Shown here piece by piece: positions 22,893 to 35,600 of a DNA stretch of 64,000 bases. A program made the translations under genes and the position numbers. Source of the stretch: Cercis canadensis (Eukaryota > Streptophyta > Magnoliopsida > Fabales > Fabaceae); assembly GCA_003255065.1 (NCBI GenBank), contig QAOA01005271.1, positions 1,420,869 through 1,484,868 on the forward strand, written 5' to 3'. The notes beneath the pieces are model-generated. The model saw only the letters and a list, made by a program, of their open reading frames with translations. It was not told where the DNA came from and did not search any database. Each line of letters opens with the position of its first letter. Positions within the stretch are counted from its first letter, which is position 1.

Positions 22893-23984
22893 TCATGTTG
22901 CTAAAGGAACTAGACTTTCCACACAACCAAAAACCCGAAACAGTCTTGAAATTCCATGGACTTGAAAACTTTGTATTAGCTCAGTCTCAAGATTATATGA
23001 AATTAATCTCCCTTCATCTTCTACTAGAATCTCATTATGTCCCCAAAACCCCAAGAAAGACCCAAATTCAAGACGTGGTCCAATGTTAAATCTTTTGGTC
23101 CAACTCCTCTCAACACCATACTCATTCATCACCCAAATCTCGAAGCGAAAATTGGCCACACTACAATAGGTAGCAACAAAAGCAAGGCGTTCATCAATGA
23201 TATCAACGTTCACCTCACAAGTGGTTTCAATTATAGGAGGCAATTGCATTTTCCCAAATACCTCATTGGTAAAGTCAAAGCAAAGAATAGCCTTGTCATT
23301 CTGCTCATCAGTTAGCCAATGATAAACCCCATTCAAATATGCCCTGCACTTTGGATAACACAAACGAAAAGCAGGCACAGTAACATTAATTGTCCTCCAA
23401 GAATTGGTACTCAGATTATATACCTCAACAGGTGGTTGTTCCCTCCCTTCAAAAGCCAAATTCCCGAACCGCACAACCTTGTAGTCCTTGGTTTTGGGAT
23501 CAATCCCAAACCCAAAAATGACATAAACCAAATCTCTAGGTTGGCGCTGAGATGGAGGAAGAACCTTCACCTCCCTCGTGGCTGGGTTCCATAAAATGAT
23601 GCTGGATCCATTAGAATATCCTCGACTTTCGCCATTATAGACCCCATAAAGACAGAAAATTCCATTACATTGACCATAAACAAATATGTATTGCACATGT
23701 TCCTCAGTGAATGGCAGTGCTATATCAGTGGACACATGGGATGCTTGATTAGAAAGCAGGGAAATGCAAGGCTTGAGGGTAAGATTGTGCAGACGAAATA
23801 TAAATTGGAGTGAGCGGTTCTGGGTAATTGAATTGGAGAAGTGAAGGTGCCTGGAAATGAAACGAGGGTTGGTAAGAAGAGCGTACCAGGATTTAGCTAC
23901 GCATTTGAATCGAAGGAGAGATTTTACGGGAAGCCACAAGAGGATTTCCTTCACGATATCATCGGGGAGATTAGAGCTTAACAT
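22893..23984 (-). CDS. F-box / F-box-associated (FBA) domain protein, 363 aa
   Basis: Substrate-recognition subunit type of SCF ubiquitin ligases: the F-box binds an ASK/SKP1 protein and the C-terminal region selects the target. The intronless frame starts LPDDIVKEILLWLPVKSLLR (about residues 6-25), a clear F-box, followed by CVAKSWYALL and NPRFISRHL. FBA-type blocks follow: WNPATREVKVLPP, FGFGIDPKTKDYKVVR, EVYNLSTNSWRTI, YLNGVYHWLT, ILCFDFTNEVFGKMQLP and EIWVMNEYGVERSWTKRF. The length is usual for this large plant family. The start is the first Met, five codons before the F-box. The target is not predictable. A decayed relative lies at 11848-12831 in the opposite orientation. Confidence 0.93.
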   Translation of the reverse strand: MLSSNLPDDIVKEILLWLPVKSLLRFKCVAKSWYALLTNPRFISRHLHFSNSITQNRSLQFIFRLHNLTLKPCISLLSNQASHVSTDIALPFTEEHVQYIFVYGQCNGIFCLYGVYNGESRGYSNGSSIILWNPATREVKVLPPSQRQPRDLVYVIFGFGIDPKTKDYKVVRFGNLAFEGREQPPVEVYNLSTNSWRTINVTVPAFRLCYPKCRAYLNGVYHWLTDEQNDKAILCFDFTNEVFGKMQLPPIIETTCEVNVDIIDERLAFVATYCSVANFRFEIWVMNEYGVERSWTKRFNIGPRLEFGSFLGFWGHNEILVEDEGRLISYNLETELIQSFQVHGISRLFRVFGCVESLVPLAT

Positions 23985-25402
23985 TTTTGGATGATTTTTG
24001 GTTCTGGGTGTGAATTGTTCAAAGAATCGCCGTCACCGATGCTAATAAGGGGGTGAGGTGAGGGCATGGGAGAAAGATAAGGGAGAGCAAGTGGTGGTGT
24101 GTTAACATAACAGGCGTCGGCAGGCGAGGTGGGAAGCAGTCCATGATTGGGGGTTGCTGGCAGTAGCTCATTTTGGTACGTGGACAGAAAAGGTTTACTG
24201 ATGTACTTTCAACACTTTTTTTTTGGATGATTTTTAAATAATGTATTCAAGACTTAAACCGAATTGCGATGAATGGATAGACCATTCGTGGGCCTGTGCT
24301 CCTATATTATAAGCTAAAAGCCCATCATATGTTTTATGCAGGTTAATTATTTAATACTATAAATAGAAAGATTATTTGTGTTAAATATTAATTATGATAT
24401 TGAATTATTTTTTTAGGGTGACATTTGATAATTAGTCTAGCGCTATTTGTATGCTTACAAATTACAATTATATTTGTTTTTATACTTGAATACATAAAAT
24501 TATTTTAATTTAATGATGTCCTCACATCTTTTTTTTTATTCACTTCTTTAACACGATTGATGATCTAGTAAAACCTCATCCTATTGGCTTAAATTAAGTT
24601 TACGCCTTTTAAATTGTTTTTGCTACAAAAAGGGACAATGCCCAGAAACTACCCAGCAACTAGATGTCATATGACTTTGGAATTCCCAAGAGTAAAACTG
24701 AACAGGCAGAAAAAAAAAATCTTCCCTGCCTGCTCTGTTCCATGTTATTCCATTCCTATTAACTTGTTTTGACTTACCCTGTGGGGATTAAGAGCTATCT
24801 CATATGACTTAATCATCAGCATCTGGCACTTAAAATATCCCCTGCTTTTTCTCCTATATATGGCACTTGGGATACTTATATCATGTTTTCGATGGTAATA
24901 GTTTTGGGATTTGAATCGCTCTGCAACTTACCAGAGAAGCAGGGTTCCGTTGATAACAGAAAAATAACTAGAGAAACAACGTAGCCTACTTAGAGAATCA
25001 GAAATACATGTGATTTTCCATGGGGGAATAAGTAAGCAAAAGTGACCACAACTCATAACCAACATAACATATGTTGCTGAACAGAATATTAATAACTCGA
25101 GGAAATTAATTTTGCCCCAATTGTGAACCACCTGTACGCATGGATGTTCTAAAGAAAGAAAGAGAAAAATGGCAAATGAAACAGCAGATTATAATAAGTG
25201 CAGAGTTTTGCTATATAAGCATATAAAGCTGAAAATTTGATGAATTTGTTTTCTCACATGCACTGCAAAATCTCATCTGCTGAAAGTCAATATATGGCAA
25301 AGGAACAAGGAATAAGGTCGAAACACATAACCGGCTAAACAATCAAAATCGATAATGGTTTTGCCAATTATATTGAGAAACCAAAACTGGAAAATAATCA
25401 AA
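23985..25402. other. Intergenic between the F-box and NMT genes
   Basis: The left part is the presumed F-box promoter. The right part is the 3' flank of NMT. AT-rich sequence with no recognisable gene, RNA or repeat. Confidence 0.5.
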
Positions 25403-26704
25403 CTACAAGAGCACAAGCCCAAGTTCTGATGGTTTCAAGGCGTTGCGAACCCTATAATTGTACAAGTAGTAGTGAAGTTGTCCATCTCCTGGTCCAAACT
25501 TGAGCTCTTTGAGGAAACTTTCGTTCTGCATCACATCCAAGGCATTGAAAACATCGAAATCCTTCTGCTTTGCTACAATTAGCACATCATTCATCAACTG
25601 AAGCAATGGAGTCTTAGTGGAGACGTTATAATAAGAATAGGCAGCTTTCAAAGTCGAGTAAGTCTGATTTCCAAGGATAGAAGAAGGAAGAGTGTAAAAG
25701 CTGCAGAAGTCTGTGATCTCATGGTTCTCAGGGCTCTCAACCAAGTAACTATCAACCACATTCTCAGTTGAAAGAAGCCAATGTTCAACATCATCTTCAT
25801 CGAAGTCCGGAGCAACAACAAATTGGCTCAAGTAGATCCTTAGCAATCGAGTAACAGCAGGGACATCCCGAAGTTCCATTTTTCTGAATCCAGGAGTAAC
25901 AATTGAATCAGGCAATCTGTAGAGTTTTATAGTGCGGCTCATTGTCATCCTAGCACCGAGTCTTGAAAACCCAACATCAATAAGCTTCTTTGGGTTCAAA
26001 GATCTATGCCAGTACTGGCAAGTTGTAATTGGTGTTGGAAGAACAACTCCAGCTGTATAAGCTGCTTGCCAGATGTTCTCCAAATGAACCCTCCTAGTGA
26101 CTTCCTTGATCATAACAGGTGCAAGTCTCTTTGATCTAAGCTTCTTGTGGACACATAAGAAATTAATCTCTGCCATTTTCACAACCTTATCATGAATCCT
26201 GATCCTGGCAGGGATACCGGTAATGAAAGCAACCAACTTCTTTGAAGCTTTGGCACGAACACCAATGTGCCAACTCCTGTAATAACCAGGAGGGCGCAAT
26301 GCCCACCTAAGAAATTCCTTGGAATAATTGAACCTGAACATGTTCTCATCGTCCTCAACATAATTATTCTTCAAAAGAGCATACACCTCATTACATATTT
26401 CTTCAGAGTCCATGTCACATGTGGTCCACTCATAAGGACTTGGAAGATTGTAAGGTTCCTGCTTGACTTCAGATAATGGTGTTGGAGGGTCAATTGGGCC
26501 TTCGGGTAAGCTTGTGTCTCCAACATCCTTGAATTGCCCAACTGGTTGGGTTTCCCAGAACTTGTGTTTCTTGCCAAGGGAAATTGAATCTTGCAACCTT
26601 TGGACAATGGTTTCCAATGAGCCATCGTCCTGGGCAACTGAGATTTCATCCACATTATCTGAGTTTTCTGTTGGAGACCCAGGTGGGGAATTGCTGTCAC
26701 CCAT
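25403..26704 (-). CDS. NMT1: Glycylpeptide N-tetradecanoyltransferase (N-myristoyltransferase 1)
   Basis: Transfers myristate from myristoyl-CoA to N-terminal glycines of proteins such as CPKs, CBLs, small GTPases and some resistance proteins, in the cytosol and on ribosomes. The single coding exon gives 433 aa, normal for plant NMTs. Seen: KKHKFWETQPVGQF near the start, LPSPYEWTTCDMD, the NMT signature EINFLCVHKKLRSKRLAPV (about residues 200-218), TTCQYWHRSLNPKKLI, and the C-terminal signature KFGPGDGQLHYYLYNYR ending in hydrophobic GLVLL, where the family uses the terminal carboxylate in catalysis. A probable 5' UTR intron spans 27095-26723 (GTGAGT to TTTCAG), putting the ATG 18 nt after the acceptor. 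LCYE is the next conserved gene downstream, as in Arabidopsis. Confidence 0.96.
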   Translation of the reverse strand: MGDSNSPPGSPTENSDNVDEISVAQDDGSLETIVQRLQDSISLGKKHKFWETQPVGQFKDVGDTSLPEGPIDPPTPLSEVKQEPYNLPSPYEWTTCDMDSEEICNEVYALLKNNYVEDDENMFRFNYSKEFLRWALRPPGYYRSWHIGVRAKASKKLVAFITGIPARIRIHDKVVKMAEINFLCVHKKLRSKRLAPVMIKEVTRRVHLENIWQAAYTAGVVLPTPITTCQYWHRSLNPKKLIDVGFSRLGARMTMSRTIKLYRLPDSIVTPGFRKMELRDVPAVTRLLRIYLSQFVVAPDFDEDDVEHWLLSTENVVDSYLVESPENHEITDFCSFYTLPSSILGNQTYSTLKAAYSYYNVSTKTPLLQLMNDVLIVAKQKDFDVFNALDVMQNESFLKELKFGPGDGQLHYYLYNYRVRNALKPSELGLVLL

Positions 26705-26722
26705 ATCAAGTATTCAAGGATG

Positions 26723-27095
26723 CTGAAATATCAAAATAGTTTTTTTGATTATCCTAGCAATGAAAACTATGGGTTCACAAGTGAAGATGAACAAGAGCAA
26801 TTAATGGAAACTTTGGAATTCAAGCTAAACTAAAAAGCAAAATGTCCTTGATCTGCTTGTTATGTAAAGATGAAAAAATGTAGTGGAAACAGAATTTAAA
26901 CCGAAAATCGGAAGCCAAACATACAGGACCTGGCGATAATTAAAAGCCAAATAGGCAGCTATTATCAGAATATGCATCGGTTCAGCAAGAGCGAAAAGCC
27001 CATTGTTCTAGCATTCCTATTCCTATACGAATCAAATTCAAAAAGAAAATAAATCTCGAAGATCAATATAAGAAGTAGAATTATGCATAACTCAC
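26723..27095 (-). other. Probable intron in the NMT1 5' UTR
   Basis: On the minus strand a donor ACT/GTGAGTT sits at 27095 and an acceptor TTGATATTTCAG/CATCC ends at 26723, 18 nt before the NMT ATG. Both sites are strong, and no coding frame is interrupted. Confidence 0.6.
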
Positions 27096-27405
27096 AGTTT
27101 CGATGAACGATTTTACTGTAGAAGGCCCTCCACAATATAATGTGTATTAGCTCCAGCAAGGGAATGAATCAGATCCAATTGGGAAAAATGATAGATTGGA
27201 ATATTGATTTCTTGCTGGAATGGTGTGGGTATCTTCTAGGGTTTCTGACAAAAGCGGCTTCAGAGATGCGTATACATTGGGGAATGCGAGAGGAGTGTGG
27301 GTTGGAGAGACGGAGACTGTTTTTATCTTAGGGGCTTTGTATTTGAGGTTGAGCCTGCACTCTACCTGGACTGATTTTGGCTCATACTAGGCATAATTTA
27401 TTTTA

Positions 27406-28225
27406 GGTTTAATTATAATTTTGGTCCCCTATTTTAACCAGTTGAACGTTTTAGTCCCCTTCTTTAAAAATGAACTATTGAGTCTCTCTATATTCATAAA
27501 ATGTATAAGTTTAGTCTATTTATCTTTAAGTCAAAATTCTTAAGTTTATTTTAAGGTGTAAAGTTCTTTGATTCATAATCTCACCGTTCAGATGGAAGAG
27601 CTATGTCTTGTGAATCTTCCCATTAAATTTCAGCTTGATCTAACGGTGAAAAAATCTAAATTTTTTGTTAANATTTTAGGTTTAATTACAATTTTGGTCC
27701 CTTATTTTAATCAGTTGAACGTTTTGGTCCCCTTCTTTAAAAATGAACTATTGAGTCCCTCTATATTCATAAAATGTATAAGTTTAGTCCATTTATCTTT
27801 AAGTCAAAATTCTTAAGTTTATTTCAAGGTGTAAAGTTCTTTGATTCATAATCTCACCGTTCAGATTGAAGAGTTATGTCTTGTGAATCTTCCAATTAAA
27901 TTTCAGCTCAATCTAACGGTGAAAAAGTCTAAATTTTTGGTTAAATGAAAACTTATTATTTTGGTATTTTGGGTTGAGTTACACTGTTAGATCGAGCTAA
28001 AATTTAGTGAGGAGGTTTACAAGATGTAACACTTCAATATGAACGGTATGATTATGAATCAGAGAATTTTACACCTTGAAATAAACCTAAGAATTTTGAC
28101 TCAAAGATAAATGGACTAAACTTGTACATTTTATGAATATAGAGGGACTCAATAGTTCATTTTTAAAGAAGGGGGACCAAAACGTTCAAGTGGTTAAAAT
28201 AGGGGACCAAAATTACAATTAAGCC
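27406..28225. mobile_element. Near-palindromic Mutator-like element, copy 2, with an N-linked partial duplication
   Basis: Same family as 10188-10734. A 9-bp repeat TTTATTTTA flanks it at 27397-27405 and 28226-28234. The complete copy is 27679-28225, 547 bp like copy 1. In front of it, 27406-27671 repeats the left 266 bp and ends at the N at 27672. After the N the sequence restarts inside the flanking target repeat (ATTTTA at 27673-27678). The extra 266 bp is therefore best read as the same locus assembled twice, not as two insertions. The two versions differ at roughly ten sites, as alleles might. Confidence 0.85.
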
Positions 28226-28234
28226 TTTATTTTA

Positions 28235-29686
28235 TCCAAAACAAAAAAAGAAAAAAAATAAATATATAAAATTTCAATAAAAATATTTTTCATATGCCTT
28301 TTAAATTTTTATCAAAAAAAATTATGAATTTTTTTGGTATTACAAAAAATTTAGAAAGCATATTACCTTAAAATAAAGTACAAAAAATTACTAACAGTAT
28401 TAGAATGATGTAACTCAATCCTATCAATTAAACAAACTCTTATCATTTTATATTATTCCAATCTTGTCAAACCCTTGTTATAAATCTTATCAACTCATCT
28501 TAGTGTGACAAAACAAAGAGTTAATTATGTACATAAACATTTCACATGGAGGTTACCCAATACAATATCTTTTCCTTTTTTCTTTTTTGATAAATTACAA
28601 AAAGGGCTAAAAGAAAAAGTTGCGGTCAAATTTGAAACGAAAGTTTACTATTTTACAGAGCATCTAAATGATAATAGAACCATAAAGCTAGTTCATGGGC
28701 AGATTAAGTTCATAGCAATATCACAATTCACAACACTTAACTAAACCCACAATTATAATCAATCAAAATAATATGTTAAGAAAATTGCAGAGGACTCACT
28801 TGACCTTCAAAATCTTGACAAATAGATATTTGAACTTTTAATTTTGATGATTCCCACCCCCTTCAAATATGGGGCTTTAGGGATTAATTTGATATTGATT
28901 GGAGTTTAATATTTGAAAAGTTAACTTTGCTTAATCCTTTCAATGACTAGGCAAAATTCACTATTCTTTCCCTGTGCCAATCATCAAACCTTTGATCCAA
29001 TAAAGTATAAGGAACTCACTACTATGACAAAAGGGTGACTGGTCATAAACCTTATTATTTACAAACACCAATGAAATAACAATCTTGATCATCAAGATCT
29101 AAACATCAAATAGCATCTATGAATGCTTAAAGTAGTAAATAGTATCAGAAATCTCCATGACCATGGTATGGTGCACATTTATTAATAAACTACTAGATGC
29201 TAGATTCACAAATCTCAAATGCATTACTTATAAACCCACCCAAAAAGAAAAAGCATTGGATCACTATATGGTCTACGTGATTATTTTATATTTTATATTT
29301 TCGATAATTATATGTGATATAATGTTTCTGCATGTATTGATGATCTAATAAGTTAATTATTATGCTTTTTTAATAACTTTTTTTTGGCCACGCGCTTATT
29401 AATAATGTTAAATTTGATTCTTCCAAATTATGAACCAAATCTCGTCGTTTAGATTGACTCTTCTTCCCCATTGATCTACTTTTATTTTGACTCATGGAAC
29501 CATTTTGAGTTATATGAATAAGTTGACTCTTCCCCATCCAGACGTCGTCGTTTAGGTTGTTACATGGTTTTCATGCGCCATATTGAACGGCGCGAGCGAG
29601 GGGAGACCACATTACCACAAGGCCAAAAAAGAAGTAAAAGAGGGGAGACCACCTGCTCCTGCTTCGGTGGGCTAAGTTCAGTTGCA
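28235..29686. other. Intergenic, upstream of THO6; no gene seen
   Basis: AT-rich spacer. A GTCGTTTAG word near a TTGACTCTTC word occurs twice, around 29440-29470 and 29530-29555, just before THO6, and may be an old local duplication in its promoter. A Met at 29564 in frame with THO6 would add 41 residues, but homologues begin at 29687. Confidence 0.5.
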
Positions 29687-32600
29687 ATGTGGGGGGACGC
29701 CACGAACTGGGACGAGAATGCTTACAAGGAAAGCATATTGAAGGAGAGGGATATTCAAACGCGAACCGTTTTCAGAACTGCTTGGGCTCCCACTGAAAGC
29801 CCTAGCCCGGATACTCTCGTCGTTGCCTCCGGTGACGGATCCATCGCCTCCTACTCTATCTCTTCCTGCATTTCTAAGCTCGTGAGTTCTTTGTTTACTC
29901 TCTAGTATCAATTCCATTAGTTTTCTGGGTTTTCTCTTCTTGTCCAAGATTGTATTGCTGTTTGAGTTTTATGTTTGTGCATTACTGTGTATTCTACTGC
30001 ATTGCGTTAGGTTTGAAGTTACTGTAGCTACTCACTTGTGAAGGAAACAACTGCTTAGGGATAACAATGAGCAAATTCTGGGAAGGATCTTAAATTGTAC
30101 TTTTAAACATTTTGCCCAAATTTAGCGGGAAGAAGAATGGTTCTAAATATTCTTTTTCATTTTATGGTTAAGTTTGGTTTCATTGAACTTCAGAGTATTA
30201 TAAAGTGTAAAATTTCAGCTGTGAAGGAAGTTGCATATGTATCACAATTCACTGTAATTTGTGGAGGATCAAATCAATCCTTTCGGAAATGTCACCCGTA
30301 TTAAGTGGGGATCTGATTAGATGTGTGAAAGCATTTCGTTATTTGAACAATAGTATTGCCAGTGGGCATGATTTCTATTTACTAAAAGCTTTAAGTGCCT
30401 TCACAATTGTTGGTTTCAGTGGTGAAACTAGTATATCTTATTTATTTTTTAAATGTATTGCAGCCCTTTGGTTTTACCAATGCCAAGACGCAAAAGTAAG
30501 CATGCATCAGAATTTATGCTTAATTACATTAATGATTCAGTTTCTAATATAGTTAACTGTGTTTCACAAACGATGCAATTGACCTAGATTATTGGCTGAA
30601 CCAAATTGCTTCTTTCAAGGGCATGACGGACCTGCATATGATGTCAAGTTTTATGGTGACGGTGAAGATACTCTGTTACTAAGGTTCAAATTATTACTGA
30701 TATCTCTCTCTCTCTCTCTCTTTTCTTCCCCCCCCCCCNCCCCCCCCCGCGATACTTTTCCACATGTGCATACTGCACTTACACTGGCAGGCCCAAATGT
30801 TCTCTTTAAATTTGGTGATATTAATCATTATCTGTGACCTACTCTGGCACAAGTTGATGGATATGAAATTATGAATTTCTTTTGCCACAGTGGCATTATT
30901 GTCTTGGTTTTGATTGTGAATATAATATACTTAAGGCTCATTTTTCTCATATTGGTGCTTCTTAATGGGTATGTGTGTTTACTGGATGGTTTTTAGATAA
31001 CTAATTGCCGGTTCGGCTAGTTTATGAAGTTGCTATTGGAAGGGTTTAGCTGTTAAGAAAAGGCATGCCTGTTTGCAGGTTCTCATTACTGAGGGATTTC
31101 TGTATTTGCCAACATTGTGGTTCATTCTCTTTTTGTGTAAACTTATGATGTAAAATGTTTGGAATTAACAGCCGGCCTTAAACTTTGGATAAAATCTACC
31201 TTGACTCGACTTGGTCCCAGCAACCAGGGTTATTTAAGTCTGATTAATTGGTCTTGCCCATCTCACTCCAAGCTTAAACTTAAATCAGAAGATATGTATA
31301 AATCTTTCAACTATGCATTAGAGATTCAGAATCGTTGCTATGAACGAAATTAGTTACCTTATATTCTCTTAAATTTATCTAGTCTTTTTTATATAGATAA
31401 ACTTCATCAAAATAGAAGCTGTAGGTAAAATTTTGATTTTATACTTATGTTTTAATTTTTCTTCACATAATGGTAGATGTGTTCAGCAAACTAGGGCTTT
31501 TTCATGTTATGTCGTCATTCTAGGACTCTTTTCAATTGTTGTGTTGAGATGACTGTAAGTTACAAGTAATAAAAGGAAAATTGTGAATATAGTTCATATC
31601 TGTACTGAAATGCTTGTACATGCATGTACTGATACATATTTATTGTCTCGCCTGTTGACCTAGATGAGGGTTTTAGCATTTGGCATGCCTCATCACTGTA
31701 GCTTTACTGTGCAGTTGTGGTGATGATGGTCGGATTCGAGGATGGAGATGGATGGAACTTACAAACTCAACCTTTTCTGGTTCTGTGCAAGGTAATAAAT
31801 GTTAGAGTTGCGGTTTTTGTTTGGCTCCCCTGATAATTGCTTGAAGAGTATATGTGTGTAATATTGCAGCTATGAATCTTAGTCTCAGAAGCCCATCTCA
31901 GTAACTTATTTTAACTTGCAATTGTTTTTTTTTTATCTTGAAATTTAGCCACAGATTGTTGCTGGCCCAACGTGTTATAAAACTGAATTTGATTTATTGC
32001 ATGTTTGAATCCTAATATCCTATTGTAGAGGGTTATAATCTGCTGTCTTGTGCAAGTGCAATTAGCATTGCTAGACTTTACGAAGTTATTTTCAACTCAC
32101 GGCCTCTTTGTCAAGGACCTTTGCATTTTCTCAATAAGAATTCTTAGTGAGAGACACGAAGATGATTGCTCTGATGCAGCAAGTGATTGGATTTTTTTTC
32201 CGACCAATTAAAACTCTCTCTGGTTGGTTATTATGATGATGCATTGTGTTTCATCTGGTTTCCTCATATCTTCATATTATGCAACTATATTTGTTGCATT
32301 TTATGTGTATTATTTGACATTTCATTGTATTGTATATGAGATTTATACATTTTGGGGGATTGACCAAGAGAATTGGATGTGGTGGCATATAGAGGACATA
32401 ACATTTTAGTTTCACATGATTTTACCTAACCTCACTAGGCCAATCTGTGGTTAAATTAAACCCTTTGTTGTTTTGTATTCCATTTATTAACCCAAATTTT
32501 CTATCCTTCTCCATCCATCTTGCTATGGGGTGCTGGGTGATATGTATGACAGTATAGTATAATTTTGTACTTTTTTCATTTTTGCGCTGAGAATAAATAG

Positions 32601-35600
32601 TAGATATATTGAATTTAAATTTTAGAGGAAATGAACTATTAGAGGAAACTACAGAAATGAAATTAATTTTAATTATGTCAGTTAAGAATTGAACTTCCAG
32701 GCTGCAGTTGCTTAATATCTGTATATAAGGACAAAATTCAGCATTCTAACTTGCTTCAAGTTTGTATATATGCTTGCCTTGACATATTTGTGAAACTAGA
32801 ACAGCCATGCTATATCTGCTGTATGATGCATGCTATTGTGTCTTGTTTCTCCTTTCTCCCTTATGGGGTATTTAATTTGCTAAGTCATGCTGGTAAACTA
32901 CACTTGCTTCTTCAATGCAATCTTTTTTCCTATTTTACTTTTGAAATGATGATTTGTCCACTGTCTTATGCACATTGTCCTTCCTTTTTTTTTTCAAGGA
33001 AATGGTATCAAGCCAGTACTTGACTGGGCGAATCCTCAGCACAAGTGAGTTTTGAGAGAACAACTACTTACTTTAGCTATATAGCCATTTCTTTGCCATA
33101 ATTACTGCAAAACTAAAGGAATTATTTTCCTTCTTGATTTCATTATTAATTTCATGTATATTATCGGAAGAATAGGATCTTCTACATGTGCTGTTTCAAA
33201 ATTCACAGCTCCAAGAAAAGGATATAGAGTTATCATTAACTGTGTTAAGAAATTACTAAAAGTGACATGGAATGAACTTGGTTAGGACTCTTTTTATATT
33301 ACAAATTACAACTGCAAAGTCAATTCTTATTGTTGTGTGTCTGACCTCAAACCAGTCAGAAAGGGGAGTCTTTTCACCCAATTTGGCATGTACAGAAGTT
33401 TGCAGTTCTTAATATTAATGTCAATAATATCTTTGTTCCTTTCCTCTTGGCTGTCAGATTTTACTCTATATGCCCATTTTCAATTATGAACTGCTGTATG
33501 TTTCTAATCCTTTTTACTTCCTCCTTTTCCAATTTTCATGTTATTGTTGTCTTACAGAGGTCCTTGGGGTGCCCTTTCATCTATCCCTGAGAATAATGCT
33601 GTTGCTGTTGATACTCAAGTTAGTAATTTCTTTTAATTGTTTGTCACAATAATTTGTTTATTCTTTTATAATTTAGTTTGTGTCTATATTTTCTTGCCTA
33701 ATTGTAGGGGGGATCTGTTTTTGCTGCTTCTGGTGATTCTTGTGCATACTGTTGGGATGTGGTATGTATTTGTTGAAGGTGAATGTGTATTCACATGAAC
33801 TTAATTTTCTTTAGGAGTCTTTGGATACCTTGTTATAGTTGTAACTGTATTGATGCCGGAATAACGTGTTAATGTCTGTAGGCAACTGGAAAAGTAAAAA
33901 TGGTATTCAAGGGGCACTCAGACTACTTGCATTGTATAGTTGCTCGCAACTCAGCCCATCAGGTTTTGACCTTTTCCATTTTGGGTAGCGTGTGTTGACT
34001 TTTGTCCTCTGTCTGTTGTCAGGAGTGAGTGTTAGATGTCTAAAGATTTGCTATTTTTATACTTTTTATTTGTGCAAATATATAAGCAATTAAGCATATA
34101 TTTATACTTACATGAACTTTATATAAGAGATGGATTGGGTAACAATGACAAGTACCATATAAAAAGCTAACAAAGAGGAAACGAGAATGGGGCATGGTAT
34201 TGATAATGCTAGATAAGATGTACTATTTGAGCATCAGGAGTTTTTTTAGCAGAAATAGCTTTTCTTATCTTCTGGAGAATGATAATGCAAAACCTTATGA
34301 CTTTGAAGTATATCTAACTCTTCTGGTAGAGAAATATATGGGCAAGTATTTTATGAATCTTGACTATGCTGATAAAATAGATATCGTCTTTGCTACCATT
34401 ATCTCATTCATCAAGGAATCTTTACTGTTTGCCTTTGGATTTGATCACACATGGGCTATGTAATATGTTGTGTAATATGTTGTGTCACAAGTTGAAGTCT
34501 GGGATTTGTCTAACAATTGGTTCCTCTCTGATCAATCTTCAGATCATTACAGGTTCAGAGGATGGGACCACACGAATTTGGGGTATAAGTTGTTTTGTCA
34601 TGTCAATAATTAAGCAGAAAGTTGCATGAAGAATGTTACTGTTTTTATAAATTTCTTCTTTCCTTAAATATATTGGTGCAGTTTTTCCCTTAAATATTAT
34701 TGTTTTTGTGGCTTATATACAATGTTCAATAGATTGCAAAAGCGGAACGTGCATCCAAGTGATTGATCCAGCAAAAGATTTGAAGATAAAAGGATTTGGT
34801 TCATGGGTTAGTTGTGTTGCTTTAGATGCAAGTGAAAGCTGGTTGGTAAGAGCTTACCTATTATTTTATAATTGTTTTCCTGCTCCACCTTCCCGAACTT
34901 TTTTGTCTACATCTGTCATTTTGGTAAAAGAAATATGTATGTTCAGACAAAATGTTGATCACAACTTGGAGTACCAATATTAGCAGTTTGTTACAACTAC
35001 AAGTGATGAGTAGGGATATTAAATGTAATCCACTACTAATGTATTTCCTTTTGGGTAACTGGATTAAGCATGTTATAATGGCTTCTTATAAGCGTATGGT
35101 GTATTAACATTTTAACGATAACCATCATAATAATTAATGATACATTCTCTGTCAACTCTATGGAAATAAAAGAGGAAGTATTTTTGTTGGTAGAGTTTCT
35201 ATTTCATTCTGTAAAGTGTAATATGCTATATATTTATACCAATCACATTTTAAGGTTGTTCATTATCTGTAGGCAATCTAGTGAAATGCACACATGCATG
35301 AAAAAACTTAGTCACTCGGATTTTATAATTAGGATATCTTGTTATAGTGGCTAGGTTTATGGAATGATTTAAGGGACTATTCTGTAGGCTTGCAGCAATG
35401 GTCGGAATATATCAATTTGGAATCTTCCTGCTTCAGAGTGCATATCAAGGATTTCAACATATGCTTCTATACAGGACATGTTATTTGACAATAATCAAGT
35501 GAGTTGGTCTATCTCTTCAGTTGTTTTTCCAAAACTATGATCATATTGTACTCATTTTTTTGGGACAGTAAAAAAAAAAAAAAGAGGGGGGGGTTATAAT

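Noticed and set aside
29564-29686. Upstream in-frame Met extending THO6 by 41 residues
   Set aside because: The added residues are low-complexity and absent from the family start (M-W/Y-GDATNW). ATG 29687 fits the homologues.
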